Shown piece after piece: positions 46,510-57,908 of a DNA stretch of 64,000 bases. A model generated the notes under the pieces. That model was not told where the DNA came from. It made no database searches and saw only the letters and a list, made by a program, of their open reading frames with translations. A program made the position numbers and the translations under genes. The first letter of the stretch is position 1, and every line of letters starts with the position of its first letter. The DNA comes from Agrostemma githago (Eukaryota > Streptophyta > Magnoliopsida > Caryophyllales > Caryophyllaceae). Location of the stretch: assembly GCA_958450325.1 (NCBI GenBank), contig OY288247.1:11398429-11462428 (forward strand), written 5' to 3'.

Positions 46510-46613
46510 ACTCGACCGAGTAAGTGGCTGACTCGGTCGAGTGGCCTAGCGCGTCAGCCGTCGGGCTTGGATAAGGGCCCACTCGATCGAGTGGGCTGGG
46601 CACTCGATCGAAT
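46510..46613. promoter_or_regulatory. Palindrome cluster upstream of the LTR B TATA box
   Basis: ACTCGACCGAGT (46510), ACTCGGTCGAGT (46531), ACTCGATCGAGT (46581) and ACTCGATCGAAT (46602). It starts 28 bases upstream of the TATA box and uses the same word as the U5 cluster. Confidence 0.75.
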
Positions 46614-47002
46614 GGCCCAGCTGGATTGCATGGGTCCGGTGTTTTGGACCGTGGATTGGATTTTTTATGGGTTTGTGTTTGACTTGGACTTTTGATGTTG
46701 TGAGGGGTTGTTTTGTATGTCTCAGAAACGACTTTGACCAGGGTTGACCCAATCGCTAAAAGGTCGGTTTTATTTCCGGTGTCGGTTTTGGCCCAAATTA
46801 GTCTTGTTTGACTCGGAACGGTCCACTGGGCCTGGATTTGAGGTTAGTTTTGTGAGATTTGTACTCCATAAGTGCTTTAGCCAAGAACTAATGGATTTGA
46901 GCCCATATCCGACCGCGTAGAAACACGTTAGCGTCCGATCATCATCGAGTGTTTTTTGAGAACTGCCATAGACATCTGGCAGTCAAAATGCGGGTGTCTA
47001 TA

Positions 47003-48642
47003 GAGCCCCCACTCTGACTGAGGTTTGGACAAGGCGAAAGTCAGAGTAGCCACCAGGCCAATCGTGGATTGAAACCTGGCGGACTTCCGGTCGGGTCGTT
47101 TATAGTCCATTAGACTCGCGTGAAGGGCTCGTCGGCCATAAGCTAGAAGTCATACCTGAGCTGATGACGATAACTCCGTGGGAAATTGGACTTGTCGCAT
47201 AAGTCCTGGGTGCGCCTGTATGTAGGCTCATCCCGTGTGATTCCGGGGAAATGCCACCTAGGGCCTTCCGGTGGGGAGATATGGTGGGCTGTATGTTCCT
47301 GTTTGAGTCGTACCTGTATAAGTCATATAAAATTTGCATGCAACACGTAGGTAGTAAAATGACTCGCGCTGGGGAAAACGATTTTTGAATTTTTGAATCT
47401 TTGAACCGAAATTTGACCTTGTCGAAAAGGATTTTTTTTCAAATGGCTAAATTTTGCAAATTTCAAAGTGGAATTTGAAGAGAGAGGCCTACCGACAGAC
47501 TCGACTCTGGACGTGACCAGACGAGTTGACTGACACGACTAGACTCTCGGGGGGTTGGACCGTGACTCGGTAGGGGGTGGGCCACCTACCAAGACTCTTA
47601 AGTTGCGCTATTCCGTAGCCTAGGCGAGTGACAACACGGTCGAACATCGAAATGGGATGGATATGCTATAGGGGACTTCAGTAGTCTGTAATGAGACTGT
47701 TTTAGTCTGGTGCCCTTCTGGATCCCTGATTTTAGGGTACAGTCCAAAATGGGTATAGCTTCGAGTCCTGATAGATTCTTGTTTTCGACGGAGCCGAGTA
47801 CTAGGACACACTACAGAAAAGAGGCTAGTTTTTTTGAAAATATTTGGATTATGTGAGTGGATGGAGAACTTCTGTCTAATAGAAGCCCCCAGGATGACAA
47901 AACTTGCTACTGAGAACATGACAGTGTCGCGACCGGAATAATGGTGCTTTTTGAATGTGTGTCAATGTGAGTGGTTGTGCCTCTGTTGAAAGGCTGCCTA
48001 CGTATTCACATGTAGTGAAATCAAACCATCCCGTAGTTCAGTGGATTGGAAGATATATTATGGTGCCTAGTCTAATAGGACTTTGTGTGTAACTAGCCAT
48101 ATTGACGGTGTAGGCTAGGTGCATTCCCAATGATGTCTTGATCAAAGGGCTGGAATGGTTAGGATATTGATTCTGTGACTGCGAGCGTTCTCCGAGGTAG
48201 CCCCCAGAGGTGGTGTGAGCCATTTGGGCATGTTCTATGCCGACTGCAGGTTGAGTTCCCGTGTTTGGGGCTAGTAACAGGCTTGGATGTTTTTGGAAAT
48301 GTGGAGCTAGGTTGTAAGTGGCTTTGATGTTTTGACATCTGGAGCTTGATTTTGTGGAGCTAAGGCTTCGAGGGTAAGGTATTGTAATATGGTAGGAAAG
48401 GGGGAAGTCGAGTAAAAATGACTCGGACTTTGATTAGGCAGGTTTGATGATACGGGATCTGACTTCCATGTCTGACCCTAATGGTTAGGGTATCCTATGG
48501 AGCTTGAATCCTCAAAATTCTGGGCTGTCTCTAGCCTAGGTCTCGGGAAGGTCTTGAGGGTTGTACTGTGGGAAGGCCAGATGTGGTGTTAGCTGACCAG
48601 CTTGATTGTTTCTTCCCTATTGAATTTGATCGTTTTAACTAC
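47003..48642 (-). other. 3' internal non-coding region of element B
   Basis: Shares the polypurine tract and a 70-base conserved block (47971-48040) with element C (54052-54118). No coding region, and the antisense gene of C is not present. Confidence 0.65.
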
Positions 48643-48872
48643 GGTCATGGGTTCTTGAATATTTTTTGGTTGACCTCTTAGCCCCGGGCATGGGTTTTTT
48701 TGAATTTTTGTTGGTTGACCTCTCAGCCCCTGTCATGGGTTTTTTTTTGAATTTTTGTTGGTTGACCTCTGAGCCCCGGTCATGGGTTTTTTTTTGAATT
48801 TTTGTTGGTTGACCTCTGAGCCCCGGTCATGGGTTTTTTTTGAACTTTTCTTGGTTGACCTCTCAGCCCCGG
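48643..48872. repeat. ~46-bp tandem repeat cut by element C
   Basis: 'ggttgacctctgagccccgg' followed by 'tcatgggttttttt' and 'gaatttttgtt' repeats five times. The last unit stops at 'gccccgg', where LTR C begins. Confidence 0.9.
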
Positions 48873-49703
48873 TGTGGACATGACATAGGTCCACCTCGAC
48901 GCGGCCACGCGCGGGTTTGGGGAGGCGAATGAATCTCCATATGAGATGGGTCGAATTGAATTTTAAATCGAACTAGGAGTCGCCACCGAATTTTGTTGTT
49001 ATTCGGAACCATTCGAACCCACTCTATGTCGTAGTGGGCCATATTTAAAACATGGCCCATTTCCGATGTCGGAGCTTATCGGGTTCGTCCCTTAGCATTT
49101 GATACCGATACCGACATTATCGGATATCTTATATTGAATGACTCTCGCTGCCAATGGATTCGGACATCCGGAAACCATGGTTCTGAGTAAGGGGTGAGGG
49201 TACGTGTTGGGAAGTTCATTGAGAACACCCAACCCCGCCCGCACTTAGCGGCCTTTACTAAGATATCGTTCGTTTTTACGTACACGCATTAGTTCGACGG
49301 TTGAATGATATGCAAACATTATTTTCCTAAGTCATGCAAGAAAAATAAATAAATGGGTTGCTAAGTCGTTTAATGCATGTTAAACTAATAACGTCAAAGT
49401 TATTCTAGCATGTGAAGTTCGTTTTAGTCTAATAAAACGATAAAAACAAAATATGAAAATAAATTGCTACAAACACAAGAAAACGGGTTAGTAACGATTG
49501 AATAAATTGAATAAAGACGCAAATAAATAATATGCATGATTTTAGAAAAGACTTATGACACGTGATGGATTTGCACGCGTTGACCGAGGCCAAAGAAAAA
49601 GTATTTATCGAAATATGTCGCGAAAGTCGCTTTTTATGTAAGACTCGAAAATAATAAAAAATAGAAAAGCGAGGAAACGGAAAAAAAAGAGACTCGGCGA
49701 ACC

Positions 49704-50028
49704 AGGCTGTTGCGCGAGTCGCCTGACAGGCGCGCGACCCGCGTGACAGCCTGTTCGCGTTTTTCTATTTTGTCGAAAAATCGTTAATTTTTGTAAATCG
49801 CGTACAAATATGGATTAATTTATGCCCGATTCATATTTTCGATATTCGTTGTATTCGATATTCGATTATGAAATTGATATCGAATAGTCGGAATGGATAA
49901 AAAAAAGTTTTTAGAAAAATCGTTTTGTAGAAAAAGCGATGTTTAAGAAAAATAATCGAGGAAAACGAAGAAGAAAGGGCCGTGGATTCAGCCCGCCATG
50001 CGAGTCGCCTGGGGGTGGCGCGACTCGC
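49704..50028. repeat. Inverted-repeat cluster in R/U5 of LTR C
   Basis: AGGCTGT...ACAGCCT (49704-49752) encloses 'gcctgacaggc' and 'gcgcgag/gcgcgac' words. GCGAGTCG (50000-50007) pairs with CGACTCGC (50021-50028). The other LTR repeats this at about 62510-62840. Confidence 0.75.
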
Positions 50029-50824
50029 ACGGTCTGCTGTCCCGGTTCCGTTGTTCGAGAAATTGTTAATTTCGATAGATCGCGTATAAATATGAATTAA
50101 TTTATACTCGATCTATGCTTTCGATAATTTTCGTATCCGATATTCGATTATGAAATCGATATCGAATACTCGGAATGATTTTAGAAAAGGCTTTAAGAAA
50201 GTTTATTTTTGAATGAAAAGTAAGAAAAGAGAATTTTGAACGAAAAAGATATTAATTCTCTCCGCGTATAAACTCGTCGAATTTCGTTTTAAAAAAATGT
50301 AACGATTTTATTAGCATCAACGAGGATTGATTAATTTTGTTCTTGTTAGATACGATATTCGATTAGAGAGTCGATATCGTATTTTAAGAACGTTTATAAG
50401 AAAAAATAGTTTTTGTAGTATCGATTATTAGAAATAATGAATATGCGACGAACGACCCATATTAAAAATTCAACGGACGATGACCCATAAAAGAAACCGT
50501 GAGAAAGGAAGAGAAGAAAGAGAAGAATCGGGTTTTATTTACACCCTCAACCTACATGCTTTGTTTTCTCGGGATAAGGCTCGTCGGAAAGTGGTTTAAA
50601 CTTAGGAGCGTCGAGATGATGCGGGATGAGTTAAGGTGTATGGTTGGACGTGTGGTTGGGCGTGTGGTTGGATGGTTTGTCGGGGTTTCGAGGCTTCTTC
50701 GGGAATATGTCGGGATTTGCTTTGAATTATTTCTACTAGATATCGAGGATGTATGTGTATTATGGCTGTAAAAACCGTGTCAAATCGTCTCCAAAACGTG
50801 TCTTTTGTGTTGGACGGGAGGTCC

Positions 50825-50832
50825 TATTTATA
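50825..50832 (-). promoter_or_regulatory. TATA box, LTR C
   Basis: TATAAATA on the minus strand. An inverted repeat GACCGAG/CTCGGTC lies upstream at 50982-51004, partly related to the word used in LTR B. Confidence 0.6.
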
Positions 50833-51435
50833 GGAATCGAGGTAGTCTTGCTTGTGTGACAAGAAATACCGGTTTGGATAGGAAATACGAGAGTTCGAGA
50901 GGAAACCAAAGTCTCGTTTCTTGGTGAAGGAGCCAAACATCTCGGCTGAAAGGGGAGTATTTTGGCTGTTTAGGATGTCTTGACCGAGTATTTGGAGCTC
51001 GGTCGGTGTCTGATTCGGTTTCTGGATAGAATTCCTACTTGAGATCGAATTCTACCTTCAACAGAGTTGTTTAACGTTCTCGAATCTGATTTTTTGGTAG
51101 TGTTGGAGTCCAAACCGGACACTTGAGGTGTCACGGTTTGTCCGCGAGTTTCGGGAAAAAATATCTTTGACCGGGTTTGACCCGGTCGCTAAAAGACGGT
51201 TTTACCCCTGGTGACGGTTTTGACCTAAATTAGTCTTATTTGACTCGAAACGACCCACTGGGCCTGGATTTGAGGTTGGTTTTGTAAGATTTGTACTCCG
51301 TAATAAGTCTAAACCAAATGTCCATGATTACGAGCCCATATCCGAGTCCATCAAAGCACGTTTACGTCCAATCATCATCGGGTGTTTGGCGGGAACTATT
51401 ATAGACACCTGACGGTCAAAATGTGGGTGTCTACA

Positions 51436-51450
51436 GAGCCCCCACTCTGA
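51436..51450 (-). other. Polypurine tract of element C
   Basis: On the minus strand CAGAGTGGGGGCTC directly abuts the LTR; the same sequence lies at 47003 in element B. Confidence 0.75.
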
Positions 51451-52070
51451 CTGAGGCTTGGACAAGGCAAAAGTCAGAGTAGCTAACAGGTCAATCAAGG
51501 ATTAAAACCTGGCAGACTTCCGATCGGGTCGTTTAGAGTCTATTAGACCTGCGTGAAGGGCTCGCCAGCCATAGGATAGAAATCATACCTGGGTTGATTG
51601 CTGATAATGTCGTGGGAGCTATGGGTATACCTGTTTACAGGTACTTCATGCCTTAGAACTGCGCGGGAGCTTGCCTTGGAAGCTACGGGTATATCTGTTT
51701 ACAGATATATCCTGATTCTTCAGAAAATGTCTCCTGAGCTTTCCACTGGGGAACTTTTCTTAGAATTTCTCGGGAGTCTTGGGTGTACCGGTATGCTGAC
51801 ATAATTTGTATGTAACATTTAGGTGAAACACAGACTCATGCTGGGGAAGAAATGATGATGATTTTTTTTGAAAATTTTTGAAAAGAAAAAATGCTGAATT
51901 TTTTTTTGAGAAGTTTGGAAATAGGGATGCTTGGGATGACTTTGATTACTAATCGGATTCTAACACATATTCCTGAGACTTTCTGGTTAGGCCTGCATGC
52001 CTAGATGAAGTAGGGGAAGTGATATAAAAGTCCTATCCCTGTGATGACTATGGAAAGGGATATCCTCTAT
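51451..52070. other. Non-coding 3' internal region of element C
   Basis: Related to 47018-47400 in element B over its first part. No gene. Confidence 0.5.
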
Positions 52071-52078
52071 TATAAATA
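52071..52078 (+). promoter_or_regulatory. TATA box of the antisense gene
   Basis: TATAAATA, 105 bases before the ATG at 52176 and on the opposite strand to the element's own genes. Confidence 0.6.
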
Positions 52079-52175
52079 GAGGGTTCTGGCTTTTATTTTT
52101 CATATTCCAACCCAAATCTTTTCTTCCACCTTAAAATCCCTTAGACTTTTTAGGATAAAAGAAACTATTCTTGCA

Positions 52176-53903
52176 ATGGGTATTGATCATTTGACTGTGA
52201 TGCTTCAGGCGTGGGCTCAGGACTTTCGAGACGAGGATAAAGTTCAGCTAACTCAAATGGGAATTGTGGCTTTATTCCCACTTCAGCGACTTAGGGTAGA
52301 TTCGCACTTTCTCGATGCTTGCTTATCCTTTTGGGATACTACCCACCATGTTTTTGTATTTTCTCGAGGAGAAATATGTCCCCTCCCCGAAGAAATTGCA
52401 CCTATAGGCGGTTGGTGCCCCCAATGCTCGTCCTGCCATTCCCCCATTTTATCCTGACCCAAGGAGGAGGTTAAGGGATTTCCTAGGTCTGTCGCATGCT
52501 GAGACAGCCCGTATGATGAAGGGAGATTCAGTTTCCCTATTTGACCTTTATTAATCCAGTTGGCGCAAGAATTACTTCTACCCATAGGCGTAGGGCTTTC
52601 GCCTTTTGTATGCAGCATCTATATGCTTTCGAAGGTCGGATGGATGTCGCTGACTCATGCTTGGGTGAGATCAGGCTAATTAGCATAGTTGACCAAATGG
52701 AGACAGGTCACAGCCCGGCTTGGCTGATAACCGGGGAGATTATTATGGGTCTTGATGTTAGAAGACTTGACCCGGATCGACAATTGACAGGACGCATCCG
52801 TCTTTTGCAGGTATTTAACCGTTTTTTTTTCTTTTTTTTCGAAAAATTGCCCGATTTTCCGAATTCTTTCCGAAATTTCGAATTTTCCGAAATTTTCGAA
52901 ATTTCCAATTTTTCGAAAATTTTTGGTTTTTCCGAAATTTTTCGAAATTTCCAATTTTCGGAAATTTTGATTTTTTTCTTTTTTTGAATTTTCCGAAAAT
53001 TCGAATTTTCGATTTTTTGATTTTTCGAAAGTTTTTGACTTTTCGAAAATTTTGCAGATCTGGTTATCCGAGCGTCTGTCAATCATAGAGTCCCCAGTGA
53101 ATATATCCAGATATCGTAGCTGTCAGATTGGCTCAAGGTCCCGACGAATAAGCTCAAGTCATCATATAAATCGGAAGTATTGGGATGAAGAGCTAACATT
53201 CCATGGTGGCCCTTTGATTAGATGGAATGTCATCTGGTGGTTCCTTTCAAGACTGACGGGGTTAGCTAGAAGGGACAAGGCTCGTTACTTGGTGATCTTG
53301 TCTTTGGTCGGGACTGTCCATATCTACCCGGATCGTATTCTGAGACAGTTCGGTTCGTTTCAGCAGATCCCCGAGACTGAAGCAATAATTAGCGTTTCGC
53401 TCCAATTGACGGACGCTATGTGTGACACGTGGCTGCAGCGATGGTTTACCCGTGTCATATGGACCATACCCCGCCCTTGTCAAACCACTTGGGTTTCTGA
53501 ATCATATCGAAAACGGACCTCTGAAGAATCCCAGGAGACCCGTAAAACTTTGAAGACTAACGAGGCTTTTGACTTGGCCCGTCGAGAATCAGCAAAAGAC
53601 AATAGGCGGTTCTTTGATAAAGAAGAGACTCCAACTACCTTTGCTGAGCCGGGGTCGGGTTCTAAGTCGAAAACTAGGACTCGAGCTAATGAGACCAGTG
53701 CTAGTGACTTGGAGAGAAGGCTCGGACCGAAACTAGCGGTCCGAGATAGGCTAGGTCCGTGTGAGGTGACCGGGGAGTCGAGCTTGAAAAAACGAGTCCG
53801 GGTTAAGGAGATTCCCTTGGTGATTAGGGAGCGTTCACCTCCACGTCGACGCCGGTGGACCGAAAAGGAAACTAAGGACAAAGGAAAGGGAAAAATGCCT
53901 TAG
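52176..53903 (+). pseudogene. Antisense gene of element C (plant-mobile-domain / DUF7745-like), spliced
   Basis: The first block 52176-52415 has 'LTQMGIVALFPLQRLRVDSH' and 'FLDACLSFWDTTHHVF', like plant proteins of the PMD/DUF7745 kind ('lleal..fWdp.thvF.f'). Two frame changes (near 52415 and 52540) interrupt it. The second block 52541-52810 ('AFCMQHLYAF', 'LITGEIIMGL') ends at a GT donor. An intron 52811-53057 ends TTTGCAG and joins in phase to 53058-53903 ('WLSERLSIIES', 'YWDEELTFHGGPLIRWNVIW'). The C-terminus is basic ('RERSPPRRRRW', 'DKGKGKMP') and suggests nuclear location. The gene has its own TATA box and an AATAAA near 53998. The function of this family is unknown. Antisense ORFs at this place are known in Tat elements. 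Confidence 0.65.
52811..53057 (+). other. Intron of the antisense gene, TTCGAAA-rich
   Basis: CAG|GTATTT donor and TTTGCAG|AT acceptor keep the frame. Nearly the whole intron is made of 'ttccgaaattttcgaaa' variants, so it is full of short TTCGAA palindromes. Confidence 0.7.
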
Positions 53904-54208
53904 TATTTTTTTATTATTTTAGTATTAGTATTATTTATTGTGTGCTGGATTTTTTTTTTTTGTAACTTTCCGGATTTGTCGGATTTTTTTTTTTTGAAAT
54001 AAATAAAGAAGTTTATTAAAGAACCGTTCCTGTTTTCTTTTCTTGATTGCAGTGGTTGTGCCCTTTTGAGGGCTGCCTACGTATCCACAATAAATGGAAT
54101 CAAACCAAACGTAGTTCAGACTTAATTTGCAATTTCGAAATACATCAAGACTATTGGTTCAAGATGTTTGTAACAGTAGAATAAATAATTCTAGCTTTTG
54201 GCTTGTCT
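53904..54208. other. Spacer between antisense gene and integrase
   Basis: Holds the AATAAA near 53998 and the conserved block 54052-54118 ('gtggttgtgccctttt', 'ggctgcctacgtatcc', 'gaatcaaacc', 'cgtagttca'), which is shared with element B. Confidence 0.6.
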
Positions 54209-55640
54209 TTAAAAGTTTATGTTTGAAAAGATTTTTTTTAATAAACTTTTGCAAATGACATTGAGAGAGGTGGGTTGAGGGTAGTAACGCTTCAGCTGGT
54301 CCAGGTTAGTTGGGTTGACAAACTCGTTCCCGTCTAGATCCGTTAGCATTACGGCTCCACCTGATAGAATCTTCTTTACCAGATACGGCCCGGCCCAAAT
54401 AGGTTTGAATTTTCCCCTTGGGTCTACTGGTAATAAAGCTCGAACAGACTTGAGAACCAAATCTCCTTCTTTGATGTTTCTGGGCCTCACCCTTTTGTTG
54501 AAAGCCCGTTGGATTCTCTTCTGATAGATTTGTATATTATTGAGGGCACGAGATCGTCGTTCGTCTAAAAGGACTAGCGAGTCATATCATGCTCGAACCC
54601 AATCAGCTTCGGGTACTTGACTCTCGAGTAGGATTCTGAGTGATGGCACCTCTAACTCAACAGGCTGGACAGCTTCCATCCCGTATGTAAGGTAATACGG
54701 CGTTGCCCCGGTCGCAGTACGAATCGAGTTTCGATATCCCCAAAGTACAAATGGTATTTTGTCGGGCCAATCCCGTTAATTATCAGCCATCTTTTTGAGT
54801 ATGGTGACAATTGTTTTATTAGCCGCTTCTACCGCTCCATTGGTTTGGGGTCGGTATGGTGAAGATGTGTGCCTCTGAATTTTGTACTTGGTGAGCAAGG
54901 ATGTTGTTTCGGCTTGAAAGTGGGTCCCGTGGTCACCGATGAATTCATGAGGGATCCCATACCGGCATATTATCTTATTTTGAATGAATTTGGCAACATG
55001 GCTGGCGTTGAGAATACGATAGGATTCAGCTTTGACCCATTTGGTGAAATAGTCGATTGCCACCAAAATGAAGCAGTGTCCTCCGGTTCCCGAGGGGTTT
55101 ATTTTTCCGATTATATCGATTCCCCATGTTGAAAATGGCCAGGGTGATGTCATGGTGCATAGCAGGGATGGTGGCATATGTTGTACATTGGCAAAAATTT
55201 GACAATTATGGCAATGTCTAACATACAGCTGGCAGTCGGTTTCCATGCTATTCCAGTAGTATCCGAGCCTCATGATCTTCCGGACTAACATCTGGGCATT
55301 CATGTGTGGGCCGCATTCGCCATCATGTACTTCAGCCATAACTTTTTCAGCGTTGGTTTTATCGACGCATCGAAGGAGAGCCCCATGTGCTGTCTTTTTG
55401 TAGAGTTGCCCATCGTTGGTGCGGATGAACTGGGTTGCCAGTCTTCGCAGGGCCTTTCTGGCTCGGTTGTCAGCCCCGGGTGGATATTTCCCGGTTGCTA
55501 GGTATGTCAACACAGCTTGATACCATGGCTCGGGATCAGGTATCTCGATTTCTTCGATGTCGTGGATATATGCTGGCTCGGATCGTCTTTCGACACAGAT
55601 TGGCATACTGGTCATATGGTCGGGAATATTAGCAAAGATG
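54209..55640 (-). pseudogene. int: Integrase of element C
   Basis: The zinc-binding N-terminal region 'ECGPHMNAQMLVRKIMRLGY' ends with 'CQLYVRHCHNCQ'. The catalytic core has D in 'WGIDIIGKI', D in 'EFIGDHGTHF' and E in 'QTNGAVEAANK', so D,D,E are all present. The C-terminal part is 'KEGDLVLKSVRALLPVDPRG' and 'PIWAGPYLVKKIL'. Breaks: an apparent one-base loss joining RNase H to integrase near 55635, a TAA at 54776-54778, and a TGA at 54587-54589, the last two in frame with the rest. The enzyme inserts element DNA into the host genome; this copy cannot make it whole. Confidence 0.9.
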
Positions 55641-56166
55641 CCAGTTTTGAGAGTGCATCTGCGAACTGATTTTCTTCCCGAGGTAGGTATATATATTCTA
55701 CCTTCTGGAACTGTTTCTCGAGATCCCTTACTCGTGCCTGGTAGGCCACGAGATTAGCATTTCGAGTCTTCCATTTTTGGAGTGCTTGATTAATGACCAG
55801 AGATGAATCACCGTGTACTCGGAGGTTTGTGACCCCTAAGTCGGCGGCGGCTTTTAGCCCGTGGATACATGCTTCATACTCAGCGGCATTATTAGTGACG
55901 TCGAAGTCTAATTTGATGGATACGCGAGTATGTTCCCCTCTTGGCGAGATTAGGAGAATCCCGACTCCAAATCCTCGGAAATTAGATGCCCCGTTAAAGT
56001 ATAAGTCCCACGCTTTGGTGTCAGTGTGGAAAATGTCTTCATCCGGGAAGGACCAAGTGTCGGTGTGTCCTTCTTCGGTTATGGGACTGTCAGCGAGAAA
56101 TTCGGCTACTATTCGTCCTTTGATGGCTTTCAATGGTACGAACTTCAGATCGAACTCTGCCAACAT
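55612..56166 (-). pseudogene. Second (archaeal-type) RNase H of element C
   Basis: 'WDLYFNGASNFRGFGVGIL' opens the domain; 'NNAAEYEACIHGL' (E), 'VHGDSSLVINQ' (D) and 'NQFADALSKLAS' (D) follow. The first catalytic aspartate, normally in 'YFDGAS', is N here. A second RNase H between the RT-linked RNase H and integrase is the mark of the Tat lineage. It is in frame with the upstream RNase H after a TAG at 56215-56217. Confidence 0.85.
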
Positions 56167-56214
56167 CAGGGTCCATCTTGATATCCTGCCGTTGAGGATG
56201 GGTTTTTTGAAAAG

Positions 56215-57743
56215 CTACTTGATGGGATCCATTCTAGATAATACCTGTACCTCGTAACTGAGCATGTAATGTCGGAGCTTCTTAGTGGCCCAGACCAGAG
56301 CTAAACACGTCTTTTCGAGCATGGTGTATTTACACTCGTACTCTAAAAACTTCTTGCTGATGTAGTATATAGCCCGTTCTTCGGAGTTGACCGTTTGGGC
56401 TAGCATAGCCCCCATGGCTGTCTCTGTCGTGGTTAGATATAGTGACAAAGGCAAACCGTGCTGAGGTGGCATCAGGACCGGTGGTGAGGCCAGAATTTCC
56501 TTGATTCTATCAAAGGCTGCTTGACATTGTCGTCCCATAGTAACCGTTCTCCTATTTTCAGCTTCTTGAAGATCGGTTCACACACCATGGTTAGCTTTGA
56601 AATGAACCTGCTAATGTATTGGACTTTTCCGAGAAATCCTCTTATCTCCTTTTCAGTTTTGGGGGGCTGCATCTCGGTGATGGCCTTGATTTTGGCTGGA
56701 TCGACTTCGATACCTCGTTGGCTAACGATATGACCCAGTAATTTGCCAGATGTTACCCCGAAACTGCATTTCTGAGGGTTTAGCCTCATGTTGTATTTGC
56801 GTGATTGGGTGAAGAACTTTCTCAGGGCGGTGATGTGACCATCCCTGTCTTTGGAATTGACGATCATGTCGTCCACGTAAACTTCCACTTCTTTATGCAT
56901 CATGTCATGTAATAAAGTTGTGGCGGTTCGTTGATAGGTGGCCCCGGCATTGATGAGACCAAATGGCATAACAGTATAGCAATAAGTACCCCAAGGTGTA
57001 ATGAAGGTGGTCTTATCCATATCTTCTTCTGCCATTTTTATCTGGTTATACCCCGCATACCTGTCCATAAATGATAGAAGGGCATGGTCAGCTGTGTTAT
57101 CCACCAGTATATCGATGTGTGGTAACGGGAAATCGTCTTTCGGGCTCGCCTTGTTAAGATCCCGAAAGTCTACATAGACACGAACCTTACCATCCTTTTT
57201 AGGGACTGGTACTATGTTTGCAACCCAATCTGGATACTCGGAGACTCGTATGAACCCAACCTTGAATTGTTTGTCGACTTCCTCCTTGACTTTGAGGGAC
57301 CATTCGGGCCTCATGCGTCGGAGTTTTTGTTTAACCGGCTTGAACCCTTCCTTGATCGGTATATGGTGCTCGGCTATTCCGCGATCAATCCTCGGCATGT
57401 CCTTGTAGGACCATGCGAAGACGTCTTTGAATTCTTGAAGGAGAACTATGAATTGTTGTTTCTCCTCGGGATCTAAGGATAATCCTATCTTAAGCATCTG
57501 AGGTTCTAAGGTTGTTCCCACGTTGATGGATTCGGTTTCTTCGATTACTGGATTGCGGGATTCCCTTTGCTCTAGTTGCTCGATCAGATGTGGAGGCAAG
57601 GATACCTGTTCGTCGGGTTTCTCAATGTCAATGCACATAATATTTTTGGAATTGAGAAAGTTTTGAAAATGAGACAAGTCGTAAGCAGAACGGTTGTTAT
57701 TATTGATCATGAATTGAGAAAATAGCTCGAAGAGAGCTGCCAT
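56215..57743 (-). pseudogene. Reverse transcriptase and first RNase H of element C
   Basis: RT motifs in order: 'VGFIRVSEYPDWVANIVPVP', 'DGKVRVYVDFRDLNKASPKD', 'LLSFMDRYAGYNQIKM', 'YTVMPFGLINAGATYQR', the catalytic 'VEVYVDDMIVNS', and 'KLLGHIVSQRGIEVDPAKI'. The first RNase H follows after an apparent one-base loss near 56524 ('LYLTTTETAMGAMLAQ', 'TCLALVWATKKLRHYM'). The YVDD core is intact. The upstream frame is the same as gag-protease, separated by a TAA at 57909-57911. Confidence 0.92.
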
Positions 57744-57908
57744 CTGATCACTAGTCAGTGGCGGGATAGGTAGGGTGCCCGGGACAGACCCCGAGGCACC
57801 AGGAATAGCTAAAGGGAGAGGGGGAGTTACAGGACTGACCCTAGCACCGGACTCACTAGACTCAATCTTAGACTCTGACTCGGACTCCGACTCAGACTCA
57901 GACTCAGA

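Larger units (their letters stand above)
44441..47002 (-). repeat. LTR B
   Basis: Homologous to LTRs A and C at both ends and in the 'ggatttgaggttrgttttg' region, but diverged between. The terminal CA has become TA. Confidence 0.9.
44441..48872 (-). mobile_element. Tat/Ogre LTR element B: 3' LTR and truncated internal region
   Basis: LTR 44441-47002 (2562 bp, TGTGGACATG...GTGTCTATA), then GAGCCCCCACTCTGACTGAGG, the same polypurine-tract sequence that adjoins LTR C, then ~1.9 kb of 3' non-coding internal sequence. At 48872 it is cut by element C. The rest presumably lies beyond the window. The left flank ATGAG (44436-44440) would be its target duplication. Confidence 0.85.
48873..51435 (-). 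repeat. 3' LTR of element C (LTR C)
   Basis: 2563 bp. TATAAATA on the minus strand at 50825-50832. Near-identical to 61680-64000. Confidence 0.95.

Noticed and set aside
52676..53086. Minus-strand K/F/E-rich ORFs
   Set aside because: Translation of the TTCGAAA-rich intron; low-complexity artefact.
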